DNA from: Actinomycetota bacterium
GTDB taxonomy: Bacteria; Actinomycetota; Acidimicrobiia; Acidimicrobiales; Iamiaceae
Direction of reading: 5' to 3'
DNA length: 8,300 nucleotides
NCBI GenBank assembly: GCA_018268545.1
Contig: JAFDWI010000031.1
Location: 1-8,300, forward strand
Shown here: positions 1 through 6,590 of the stretch, in pieces
Layout of the letters: each line of letters begins with the position of its first letter
How positions within the stretch are numbered: position 1 is the first letter of the stretch
The notes under the pieces: generated by a model
What the model was told of the DNA's origin: nothing
The model's database searches: none
Seen by the model: the letters and a program-made list of their open reading frames with translations, nothing else
Translations under genes and position numbers: made by a program

Positions 1-77
1 CCCAACACGGGTTGCACCAGGGCGTTCAATCCGCCGTTGAGGACGTCTTCGATGCGATCGACCTTCACGCCGGCCAT
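1..77 (-). CDS. Possible 5' end of an unidentified gene running off the window
   Basis: An ATG on the minus strand opens a frame that stays open for 25 codons to the window edge. It reads MAGVKVDRIEDVLNGG and continues with an amphipathic, helix-like stretch ending LVQPVL. I do not recognise the family. There is no convincing Shine-Dalgarno sequence before the ATG; only a purine-poor GGGCC lies just upstream. It lies directly downstream of the decayed transporter fragment, in a different frame, so it may be a genuine next gene or chance coding. The evidence is only an open frame with plausible residue composition. Confidence 0.2.
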   Translation of the reverse strand, partial: MAGVKVDRIEDVLNGGLNALVQPVL

Positions 78-103
78 CTTGGCCCGGCGTCCATTCCGTC
101 GGC

Positions 104-268
104 CGACTCGACGAGGACGACGGCGAGCACCAGGTTCACCCCAGCCGCGACCGACGCCTTGAACCGGACCAGAGCGAACGGGTCCCGACCGCTGAGTCGT
201 TGGGTGAGGTTGTTGTCGATCGCCCAGCATCCGCGCGCTGCAGCAACCAGCAGCACCCCGACCCAGTC
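104..268 (-). pseudogene. EamA/DMT-type transporter remnant
   Basis: About 55 residues on the minus strand resemble an internal piece of a drug/metabolite transporter (EamA family, inner-membrane 10-TM permeases). A hydrophobic helix (VGVLLVAAARGCW) is followed by the family-typical loop AIDNNLTQRLSGRDP, and then by a second hydrophobic helix after an FKASVAAGVNL segment. Complete EamA proteins are about 280-310 residues, so most of the protein is missing on both sides. The piece is in the same open frame as the PIN-toxin remnant upstream (290-616), which is best explained by rearrangement joining two unrelated genes. The frame ends in TGA at 65-67. The match rests on the WAIDNNLT-type loop and the spacing of the helices. 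No product is expected to function. Confidence 0.5.
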
Positions 269-289
269 GGTTCCCGAACGGCCACCGCC

Positions 290-616
290 CGCACCGTACG
301 AGATCCCGGTGTTCGAAGCCGTGATCCTTGTGTTCGTACGGGTCACGATCAATCCAAAGATCATGGTCCCGCCGATCGACGCTGCGACCGCCTTGAGCGG
401 CCTCGAGGGGGTGAGCTCGGGAAACGCCCGGATCACCTCGGCGTGCTCGGCGGTGATGTCGAGCAGCTCCAGGCCCTGCTCGGGGAGTCTCGTGGACAGT
501 TCGGCCGGCGCAGAGAAGTTGTCGAGCATCGTCTTGATCGTCAGTTCCCACAAGGTCGCCGCCGAGACGTGCGCACCTTGCGCTCTGACGACGGCCTCCC
601 GCGCCTGCGTCCCGAG
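290..616 (-). pseudogene. VapC-like PIN-domain toxin remnant, N-terminus deleted
   Basis: The minus-strand frame reads PRLGTQAREAVV, then HVSAATLWELTIKTML, then LLDITAEHAEVIRAFPEL. This is the order and spacing seen in VapC/PIN RNases of type II toxin-antitoxin modules, where S.AS/T.WE..IK is the central motif and the 'lp.t.eHa......LP' segment precedes the DPFDR motif. The expected HxDPFDR(L/M)L(V/I)AQA segment is degraded here to LTPSRPLKAVAAS. The later TLVTxD strand survives only as GLIVTRTNTRI, without the catalytic Asp. The usual first segment (LLDTHxLLWW, with the first catalytic Asp) is absent: the sequence enters at the 'DPRLG' position directly from antitoxin sequence. The toxin is therefore dead by deletion and point decay. 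Downstream the frame runs on into transporter sequence. Confidence 0.6.
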
Positions 617-621
617 CCGGG

Positions 622-685
622 GCTGCCGGCTTTGGTGATCACCACTCGCTCACCGGCGGCGACCTGCGGGAGGAGGCGGACCGGC
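622..685 (-). pseudogene. Phd/YefM-type antitoxin remnant
   Basis: The minus strand here reads RLLPQVAAGERVVITKAGS. This matches the core of Phd/VapB-type antitoxins, typically '...LSRLLxxVAAGExVVITKAGKPVARL', the DNA-binding half that folds over the operator and is followed by the toxin-neutralising tail. Only about 20 residues survive. The upstream part (TTVRSPVATPP) no longer resembles the usual start, and sequence after AGS passes straight into PIN-toxin sequence within a few bases. The gene order (antitoxin then toxin on one strand) is canonical, supporting a single ancestral module. Its former 5' region overlaps the promoter zone of the SEC-C gene on the opposite strand. Confidence 0.5.
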
Positions 686-703
686 GGGGTAGCAACGGGC
701 GAC

Positions 704-743
704 CTGACCGTCGTGGGCGGCCCCGGCCGGTAGTCTGCCCGCG
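704..743 (+). promoter_or_regulatory. Candidate leaderless promoter of the SEC-C gene
   Basis: TAGTCT at 731-736 fits the actinobacterial -10 consensus TANNNT and is separated by 7 nt from the ATG at 744, the geometry of a leaderless transcript that starts at the A of the start codon. A loose -35-like CTGACC lies at 704-709, with a spacer of 21 nt (longer than ideal). No Shine-Dalgarno sequence lies before this ATG, which agrees with leaderless initiation. This is inferred from motif and spacing only. Confidence 0.45.
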
Positions 744-3728
744 ATGGATGCCGCCAGGATCGCGTTCGTCTTCGACCGTAACCTGGACCCGGGTGAGATC
801 GATCTCGACGACGAGAACCAGTTGTACGACCTGGTTGCCGGAGCGTTCCCGGGGTTGGACGAAGGTCAGGTCGCCCCCCGGATGGCGGTCGCGAAGATGA
901 TCCTCGCCGACGATCCACCCGTGATGTGGGAAACCGTCGAACGGCTCACCGCCGACGGTGTGGCCCGTGACGACATCTGGTCGGGCCTGGCGCTCACGGT
1001 GCTGGTCGCGTTGCGTGACGTGATGGACGGTGACGCGGAGGCGATGTCACCGGAGCGCCTCGGCGAGCGGCTCGCCCAACTTCCGATCCCGGGCTGGGGC
1101 GACGTGTACGACGTGATCGAACGGACCGTCGGCGACCGGACCGATCTGGATGTCGACGCGCTGGGCGACGTGGTGCGCCGGCAGTTCGGTTTCGGCGACA
1201 CCGATGCCGGCCAGGTGGTCCTGGATCGGGTCGTCGACGACCTTGTGGAAGTCGGTGACCTCGTGCTGGTCGCGGATGACGTGGTCGTCGACCCGGTACG
1301 CCTCGTGGCCGCGTCGGTGTTCACGCACCGCTTGACCGACGACGAGATCCGTAATGACGTGTTGGATCTGGGTTTCGACCTCGCGGTGTACGCGTCGCTG
1401 GATCATGTCCATCTCGACGATGTCGACGACGGGGCGGTGGCCGAAGCGGTCATGGGTCTGGACATGGCCGACCGGACGGGTCCGGGCTGGCAGGGACCGT
1501 CCGGGTGGTTGGACCGGTTCACGCCGGGGGCGTTGGTCGCGGTGCGGGTCACCCCGTCGGAACCGGGTGACTGCGCGAACCGGCTGCACATCGAGCCGGT
1601 CGATGATGCCATCGTCGGTGGACCGGCGTGGTCCGACGCCACCGAGGGGTCGCTGTGGGTGTCGGTGGTCGAGGACGAAACGGCCGAATCCGGCCTTCCC
1701 TTGGGCGCCGCCGAGCTGGTGTGTGCCCTGGTCGTCCGGGACGCCGACGTGTTCGCCACACCGGGTCCGCCGTTGGTCGAGCGGTGCATGGCGGCGGGCC
1801 TGCAGATCCGTCGCGATGCGGTCGCCGCAGACGAGGTCGCCTGGTACGCATCGGCGAGGTTGCGTCGCACCGCCCGGTTGGTCGATCAGATCGACGACGA
1901 CGACGACCAGTTGTTCCACCTGCTCGAGCTGTTCGCTTCGCTGGACGTGGTCGCCGGGGTCGACCCGTCGTGGGTCGACCGGACCGATGCCGGTCCGGTC
2001 GACGATGGCGAGCTGCGTGGCATCCTCGACGACCTGGATGATCCGGTGACGATGACGGTGGTCGCGCAGGAGGTCTTCGCGGACCCGCCGGTCGACGACG
2101 ACCTCCCGGGCATGCCCGGCACGATCGCTGCCGCCACGGCGATCGTCGACGCGTTCACCCGTGTGGCGCGCACCGGAACCGAGAAGGTGATCGCCCACTG
2201 GTTCGCGGCGATCGCGTGTGAGCGCGCCGGGGACCCGGTCACCGCCGAGCAGCACCTGGAGATCGCCCACGAGGCCGATCCGACCGATTCGCGACCCACG
2301 GACCGTCTGGCCTGGTACGCGTTCGACCGCGGTGAGATCGACCGGGCCGAAACCCTGTGGCAGCGGGTGCCGTCAACCGACACGATCGAACAGGACCTCG
2401 CCGAGCTCGTCACGGCCAAGGCGTCGGCCGGCACCCGGCCCGGGAGGAACGAGCCGTGCTGGTGCGGGTCGGGTCGCAAGTACAAGCAGTGCCACAACCC
2501 CCAGGTGAGCCCCCCGCCGTTGGCCGAACGGATCGGTTGGTTGTGTCGTAAGGCGACGACGTTCCTGGAACGTCGTGGCGGTCGGGCGGACGAGATGGTG
2601 TGGGCGGTGGCCGAGTCCCGGGCACTCGACCCCGACGATCCCGATTCGTTGGCCGAGGCGTTCGCGGACCCGATCGTGTTGGACCTGGTCCTCACCGAAG
2701 GAGGCTGGTTCGAACGGTTCCTCGACGAACGAGGGCCGTTGCTGCCCGACGACGAGGCGTTGCTGGCCCACTCGTGGACGCTGGTGGACCGCAGCGTGTT
2801 CGAGGTGACCGACGTTCGTCCCGGCGAAGGCATGACCCTGGTGAACCTGGCTGACAGCGCCGTGGTCGACGTTCGCGAACGCACCTTGAGCAACCAGGTG
2901 TCGGTGGGGATGCTGTGCTGTGCCCGGGTGGTTCCCGACGGGGTGACCCACCGGTTCGTCGGCGGGATCTTCGGGGTGCAGGTCGGACAAGAGGCCCGGG
3001 TGTTGGATCTGTGTGAGACCGGGGATCCGTTCGCGATCGCCCGGTGGGTCGCCGACTCGCATCGGCCGCCGGTGGTCACCACCCGTGAAGGCGAACGGAT
3101 GGTGCAGTGCCGGGTGGTTTTGGCGGTGCGCGACGCCGATGCGGCCCGGCGGGTGCTCGAGCGAACGTACGAACCCGACGACTCCCCGAGCGGTGGCGAC
3201 AACCGCTGGTTGGACCTGGTCGATGTCGACGGGACCGGTGAGGAGTTCATCATCCGGGCGAACCTGAAGCTGGAAGGTGACCGGATCATCGTCGAGACCA
3301 ACAGCGAAGCGCGAGCCGACCGGGTCGTGGACACGTTGACGAAACGACTGCGATCGGCCCGTGTGGTGGCCGATGAACGCACACCGATCGACACCGCCGC
3401 GATGATCCGTTCGGCACGGGCCGCTCGGGTAGCCGGCGGAGCCGGCGTGGGGGGCGGTACGGTGGCGCTACCGAAGCCACCGGACCTCGATGACCCGGAG
3501 ATGCTCGCGACGTTGGAGACGATTCGGGACCGCTACGAGCGTCAGTGGTGCGACGAACCGGTCCCGGCTCTGGGCGGGGTGACCCCACGGGCGGCGGCCG
3601 CGGATCCGACTCGACGGGAAAGCCTCGAGCGACTGTTGCGGTCGTTCGAGCACTCGCCGGGCGCCGAAGGGCCGATCGGTCCGATGATGCGTCCCGAACG
3701 GATCCGGGAACTGCTCGGGCTGGATTAG
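744..3728 (+). CDS. Large acidic SEC-C zinc-motif protein with TPR-like region
   Basis: This 994-residue cytoplasmic protein has no signal peptide or membrane segment. The N-terminal ~470 residues are rich in Asp/Glu/Val and match nothing I recognise. Residues ~480-543 form two helix-turn-helix units with TPR character (W..AIACERAGD...A..HLEIAHEADP, then WYAFDRGEIDRAETLW). A textbook SEC-C motif follows at 567-584 (GRNEPCWCGSGRKYKQCH), with C572, C574, C583 and H584 as zinc ligands; this motif is known from the SecA C-terminus and from many stand-alone adaptor proteins. The region 585-890 is beta-rich. A Gly-rich linker around 897-904 leads to a C-terminal tail with YERQW, PALGG-TPR and RESLERLL motifs, ending in RIRELLGLD. 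The PALGG..P pattern recalls the MbcA/ParS toxin-binding fold, but only faintly. The ATG at 744 is preceded by a leaderless-type promoter and no RBS. The gene is monocistronic in this window. The SEC-C motif is certain; the molecular role is unknown, and SEC-C motifs usually mediate protein or ribosome contacts rather than catalysis. Confidence 0.9.
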   Translation: MDAARIAFVFDRNLDPGEIDLDDENQLYDLVAGAFPGLDEGQVAPRMAVAKMILADDPPVMWETVERLTADGVARDDIWSGLALTVLVALRDVMDGDAEAMSPERLGERLAQLPIPGWGDVYDVIERTVGDRTDLDVDALGDVVRRQFGFGDTDAGQVVLDRVVDDLVEVGDLVLVADDVVVDPVRLVAASVFTHRLTDDEIRNDVLDLGFDLAVYASLDHVHLDDVDDGAVAEAVMGLDMADRTGPGWQGPSGWLDRFTPGALVAVRVTPSEPGDCANRLHIEPVDDAIVGGPAWSDATEGSLWVSVVEDETAESGLPLGAAELVCALVVRDADVFATPGPPLVERCMAAGLQIRRDAVAADEVAWYASARLRRTARLVDQIDDDDDQLFHLLELFASLDVVAGVDPSWVDRTDAGPVDDGELRGILDDLDDPVTMTVVAQEVFADPPVDDDLPGMPGTIAAATAIVDAFTRVARTGTEKVIAHWFAAIACERAGDPVTAEQHLEIAHEADPTDSRPTDRLAWYAFDRGEIDRAETLWQRVPSTDTIEQDLAELVTAKASAGTRPGRNEPCWCGSGRKYKQCHNPQVSPPPLAERIGWLCRKATTFLERRGGRADEMVWAVAESRALDPDDPDSLAEAFADPIVLDLVLTEGGWFERFLDERGPLLPDDEALLAHSWTLVDRSVFEVTDVRPGEGMTLVNLADSAVVDVRERTLSNQVSVGMLCCARVVPDGVTHRFVGGIFGVQVGQEARVLDLCETGDPFAIARWVADSHRPPVVTTREGERMVQCRVVLAVRDADAARRVLERTYEPDDSPSGGDNRWLDLVDVDGTGEEFIIRANLKLEGDRIIVETNSEARADRVVDTLTKRLRSARVVADERTPIDTAAMIRSARAARVAGGAGVGGGTVALPKPPDLDDPEMLATLETIRDRYERQWCDEPVPALGGVTPRAAAADPTRRESLERLLRSFEHSPGAEGPIGPMMRPERIRELLGLD

Positions 3729-3739
3729 ACTTGCCGGAC

Positions 3740-3768
3740 CCGGCGTCTGCCGGCCCTGTCGCGGCCGG
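3740..3768 (+). terminator. Overlapping GC hairpins after the SEC-C gene
   Basis: About 11 nt after the TAG stop lie two mutually exclusive perfect stems: CCGGC-GTCT-GCCGG (3740-3753) and CCGGCC-7nt-GGCCGG (3750-3768). They share bases 3750-3753. Neither is followed by a T-tract, so this would be a GC-only terminator of the type seen in high-GC actinobacteria, or simply a structured 3' UTR. The position immediately after a stop codon supports a terminator role. The rest of 3769-4001, between the convergent ends of this gene and the next minus-strand gene, shows no gene or repeat I can support. Confidence 0.35.
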
Positions 3769-4001
3769 GGGGACGGTCATCCGGCCGGGTCGGAGACTGC
3801 TGCAGGGTGTGTGGAACCGGGGTCGGTCCTGATGGTCCGCGACTGATGGTCGGGGGCCGGGGACTCGGCGGAATCGATCGGTACCGACGTCAACGGTGTC
3901 GAGGGTTCGTTCTGGAACCGAGCGTTGGACGCAGATGCGGAGTCGCGTCCGTGGGTCGACGTCGGTGGTGGCGACTGCGACGCACCCCGCTGAGTGCTGC
4001 T

Positions 4002-4643
4002 CTAAGACACCAACTCGCGCGGATCGCTTGGTCCGTCGGTCTTGTCCGGAGGTGGCTGTTCGGCACGCTGCTCGATCCGCCGCATCACGTCGGCGCGGAG
4101 TTTGGCGGGCATGGGCCGGGCGGCCGGCAGCCGCATGAACTCCTCCAACGTTCTCGAAGCGAACAAACGCTCGAACTGTTCGGCGGTGATGTTCCTCGGG
4201 AAATTCCAGGACATCGTCCGCAGCCAGTCCTCGTTCATCGGCGTCGGACGTATACGGAGCTTCTTCTGGCGTCTGCCGTCGGCGGCCTCGAGGATCTCCT
4301 CGTGAAGCCACGCATCGTCGCCGTTCGTGTCGACGAAGACCCCGCCCTTCCTGCTACGAGCCTCCTTGTGTAGACGTGCGCCTTCAGGCGTATCTGCATC
4401 GATGTCGTCGGCGTCGTCGATGTCGTCGTAGTCGTCAATCATCTTCGCGGGGTCGTCGGTCACGATTGCGAGGCGCAGCGGGTGTTCCTCGTCGGGTATT
4501 CCGCCGCGGCCACGACGCAACTCGTCCCAGTACTCGTTCCCCGACCCCCACCAGCCGATCGCCTTGAGCATCTCCACCGGATCGTCCGGAGGCGTCCACC
4601 ATCCCTGGTCGTCATCCATGGGTTCGTCGTCATCGTCACGCAT
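4002..4643 (-). CDS. Unknown protein with strongly Asp-rich N-terminal half
   Basis: This frame encodes 213 residues from the ATG at 4643. That start is chosen over one 20 codons upstream because an AAAGGTGG Shine-Dalgarno sequence sits 6 nt before it, while the upstream extension is unlike the rest. I do not recognise the family. The first ~86 residues contain about 30 Asp/Glu, including RDDDDE, DDD and a run of DD pairs (MIDDYDDIDDADDIDAD), plus GWW/WW tryptophans. The second half is basic to neutral and helical (KLRIRPTPMNEDWLRTMSW, then FERLFASRTLEEFMRLP, then ADVMRRIEQRAEQ). There is no membrane segment or signal peptide, so it is probably cytoplasmic. It is transcribed divergently from the EVE-nuclease operon across a 241-bp spacer and may share control with it. 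Highly acidic small proteins can be DNA mimics that restrain DNA-binding enzymes, but here that is speculation. It ends with TAG, converging on the SEC-C gene. Confidence 0.8.
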   Translation of the reverse strand: MRDDDDEPMDDDQGWWTPPDDPVEMLKAIGWWGSGNEYWDELRRGRGGIPDEEHPLRLAIVTDDPAKMIDDYDDIDDADDIDADTPEGARLHKEARSRKGGVFVDTNGDDAWLHEEILEAADGRRQKKLRIRPTPMNEDWLRTMSWNFPRNITAEQFERLFASRTLEEFMRLPAARPMPAKLRADVMRRIEQRAEQPPPDKTDGPSDPRELVS

Positions 4644-4884
4644 GGCTAGCCACCTTTCGCCGGTCCCGTCAGTTCCGTTCCCCAGGGTGCGAGGGCAAGT
4701 CATCGCTGCCCGAACGCCACGCCCGTCCTCGAGGATACCCGGGCCTCATGAATGGTCGCGGCGTAACTGTTACACCCGACGTGCATACTCGTCTCTTCCA
4801 ATCTGCCACTGGACGGTCCGACGGGGTATGGCCGGCTCACGTCCGGTGCGCATGACACGACAACCGTCCGACGAGGAGCACAAC
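4644..4884. promoter_or_regulatory. Divergent promoter region with an 11-bp palindrome
   Basis: This spacer lies between two divergent starts and must carry both promoters. The clearest feature is GTAACTGTTAC at 4763-4773, a perfect dyad (GTAAC-T-GTTAC) and a candidate operator. On the plus strand a -10-like CATACT lies at 4784-4789 just beyond it, so a protein bound at the dyad would cover the -35 zone. On the minus strand, TATCCT around 4732-4737 could be a -10 for the acidic-protein gene. GTCCGACG occurs twice near the plus start (about 4815 and 4865). The individual promoter hexamers are weak; the dyad is directly visible. Confidence 0.35.
4873..4878 (+). promoter_or_regulatory. Shine-Dalgarno site that fixes the EVE-nuclease start
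   Basis: GAGGAG is followed by 6 nt and then ATG at 4885. The open frame extends upstream to 4564, but that extension is antisense to the divergent gene, is Ser/Arg-rich low-quality sequence, and has no comparable RBS. The start at 4885 is therefore preferred. Confidence 0.8.
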
Positions 4885-6249
4885 ATGACCGATCGATCCA
4901 TCACCCGAGCCGACGTCGTCGCATCCATCACGGAGATCGCCAACGGTGACCTCGAACCGGTTGGGGGGCATGTCGACGGTTTCATGTTCACCTTCGCGAA
5001 TGGTGAATCCGCGGGTGCTGTGTGGTTCCGTGATCGTCTCGGTGAGCCGGTCATCGGGCTTTCCGTGCTCGTCGCGGACGACGCGTTGGATCACGACCTG
5101 CTGTTCAGAGCTGTCGCCACCTATCCGCACGGCGACAACGGGGTCGGACGTCTCGAAGCCCACCTCGGTGACGACGGGCTCGTCGGGATCCTCGCGGGGG
5201 AGGTCGTGCCCTTGGCCGACGCGACCGGTGAACGAATACGCGAACTGTTCGCCGCGCTCGCCGATATGGCATGCGAAGCGCGGGACGTGTTGCCGCTCCG
5301 TGGCGATCCGTGTGACACCGACCCGACAGCGGCGTGGCTGGTGATGGGCGACGACGACTCGTACATGACCGAGGAGAATCTTCGCGAGGCCGAGCGTGAC
5401 CTGTCGCGACACGGCGTGTTCACCACACGTTGGAACGCGTCACCGAAGGTTCGTTTCGGTGATCTCGTGCTCGTCTACTACCGGGCGCCAGGCAAGGCCG
5501 TGCACTTCGTCGCACGAGCCGCGAGCGACGCGTACTTCGACGCGCACAGCGACATCGAGGTCACGACCGACGTCGCACCCGCACAGTGGATGGTCGACCT
5601 GACCGTTCCGATCGAGATCGAGCCGATCGATTTCGCGACTCTGGAGCGTGTCGCCAACGGGCACCTGAACCTCAAAGGCCGGTCGGGGAAGTACCTGCGT
5701 CCTGAAGCCATCGACGCCCTGGATTTCGTCGCGGTCGACCCGGAGCTCCGGGAGGAACTCGGTTGGGTGACCGAGACGCCGGTCGGACGACCGGACCTTC
5801 CCGACCCGGAGCAGATGTCGCTGGAACAGTGGTGCGCGGTCACAGCGGGTGCGCTCGAGAACGAGGAACAGGTTTCGCAGTACATCGTGGAACCGCTCAT
5901 CCGCCTCGCCACACCCACGCTGACCGCGGTCCCACAGGTCCACCTGGCCGACGGTGGCATCGCAGGTTTCGTGCTGCGCGATGACGATGGGCGGGACCGG
6001 TGGGTGGTCGAGGTCAAACAGTTGATCGAACGTCGCCACGGTGAGGGTGTCACGTCCACACCCGCGTACAACCAGCTCCGCCGCTACCAGAAGACCACCG
6101 GACTGCCCGGACTGTTGATCGACGCGCACCGCGTCCTCGCGGTCTCGGTGGCGGGACGCATCGACTTCGACCGCACCCGCGACTCGTTCAGCGACCAGAC
6201 GATCGAGCGCCTGGCGCGTCTCGTGCGCGAATCGGATGGTCACGCATGA
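4885..6249 (+). CDS. YbjN-like / EVE-like / PD-(D/E)XK nuclease-like fusion, candidate modification-dependent restriction protein
   Basis: This frame encodes 454 residues, soluble, in three blocks. Residues ~5-135 resemble the YbjN/T3SS-chaperone-like fold (alternating beta strands and amphipathic helices ending IRELFAALADMACEARD). Residues ~149-285 look like an EVE (PUA/YTH-fold) domain: an opening AWLVMGDD strand (W151), a helical insert ending in R-W183, then FGDLVLVYYR (GD at 192-193), a V-H-F-V-A strand, and later QWMVDL. Residues ~312-430 carry a PD-(D/E)XK nuclease pattern: E336 in IVEPLIR, D356 in LADGGIAGF, the E376-V-K378 core in WVVEVKQ, and Q397-x3-Y401 in YNQLRRY, the RecB-type QxxxY motif. 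EVE domains are known to read modified bases such as 5mC/5hmC and are found fused to nucleases. From this I infer cleavage of modified foreign DNA. The P of the PD motif is replaced by A, and the spacing from D356 to E376 is normal. Its stop overlaps the next start (ATGA), indicating an operon. The nuclease and EVE calls are made by eye. Confidence 0.75.
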   Translation: MTDRSITRADVVASITEIANGDLEPVGGHVDGFMFTFANGESAGAVWFRDRLGEPVIGLSVLVADDALDHDLLFRAVATYPHGDNGVGRLEAHLGDDGLVGILAGEVVPLADATGERIRELFAALADMACEARDVLPLRGDPCDTDPTAAWLVMGDDDSYMTEENLREAERDLSRHGVFTTRWNASPKVRFGDLVLVYYRAPGKAVHFVARAASDAYFDAHSDIEVTTDVAPAQWMVDLTVPIEIEPIDFATLERVANGHLNLKGRSGKYLRPEAIDALDFVAVDPELREELGWVTETPVGRPDLPDPEQMSLEQWCAVTAGALENEEQVSQYIVEPLIRLATPTLTAVPQVHLADGGIAGFVLRDDDGRDRWVVEVKQLIERRHGEGVTSTPAYNQLRRYQKTTGLPGLLIDAHRVLAVSVAGRIDFDRTRDSFSDQTIERLARLVRESDGHA

Positions 6250-6590
6250 CCAGCCAAAGACCCGGTCGTGTGATCGTCGTCCCGCCGGCCGACGCGCCGT
6301 TCCATGAGATCTGGGAGTTCGCGTTGACCTGGAACGCCTACATGCGCCACGGCTCGGCTGAATCGGTAGGGGAATTCGCCAATCGCATCAGAGGGGACTT
6401 CTTCGCCGGGTTACCGCTCCCCGAGGATCTCGCGAGTCTCCGTACGGCACTGTTCTTCGAGCAGCGTCGTGCCCACCATTTCGCGTCACCGCTCCGCGAC
6501 GGCACTCGGAGATACGTCATCGCGTTGCTCGAGAAGATCCGTGGTCTCACCGGAGGACAGATCAGCGGACGAGGAGACCCGTTGCCGTGA
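6246..6590 (+). CDS. Small helical protein translationally coupled to the EVE-nuclease
   Basis: This frame encodes 114 residues. The ATG at 6246 overlaps the upstream TGA (ATGA), so translation is probably coupled and the product made in proportion to the nuclease. It is predicted soluble and mostly alpha-helical: a short beta-like start (GRVIVVPPAD), then HEIWEFALTWNAYMRHG, then a middle segment leading to LPLPEDLASLRTALFFEQRR and a final helix RRYVIALLEKIRGL. The LRTALFFEQRR...H core reads like a conserved actinobacterial small-protein family, but I cannot name it and see no catalytic or metal-binding motif. The context suggests a partner, regulator or specificity subunit of the upstream protein. 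It has no separate RBS of note, consistent with coupling. Confidence 0.8.
   Translation: MTSQRPGRVIVVPPADAPFHEIWEFALTWNAYMRHGSAESVGEFANRIRGDFFAGLPLPEDLASLRTALFFEQRRAHHFASPLRDGTRRYVIALLEKIRGLTGGQISGRGDPLP

Noticed and set aside
12..733. Plus-strand frames across the left end as real genes
   Set aside because: The recognisable protein similarity (Phd, PIN, EamA) is all on the minus strand; the plus translations are low-complexity Arg/Pro/Ser.
1047..3394. Long open frames antisense to or out of frame with the SEC-C gene
   Set aside because: These are GC-rich shadows: Arg/Ser/His-rich translations without domains, fully overlapped by a gene with a diagnostic SEC-C motif and consistent codon use.
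3286..4311. 341-codon minus-strand frame across the SEC-C gene end and intergenic gap
   Set aside because: It is Arg/Pro-rich and overlaps two better-supported genes, with no domain or RBS.
4390..4440. Short GTCGTC-type repeats as a microsatellite or CRISPR-like array
   Set aside because: These are Asp codons (GAC/GAT) of the acidic protein read from the other strand, with irregular units and no spacers.
4644..4703. 20-residue upstream extension of the acidic-protein gene
   Set aside because: The composition is unlike the rest, and AAAGGTGG is correctly spaced from the ATG at 4643, not from the one at 4703.
4564..4884. N-terminal extension of the EVE-nuclease frame by 107 codons
   Set aside because: It is Ser/Arg/Pro-rich, partly antisense to the divergent gene, and has no RBS; GAGGAG 6 nt before 4885 marks the real start.
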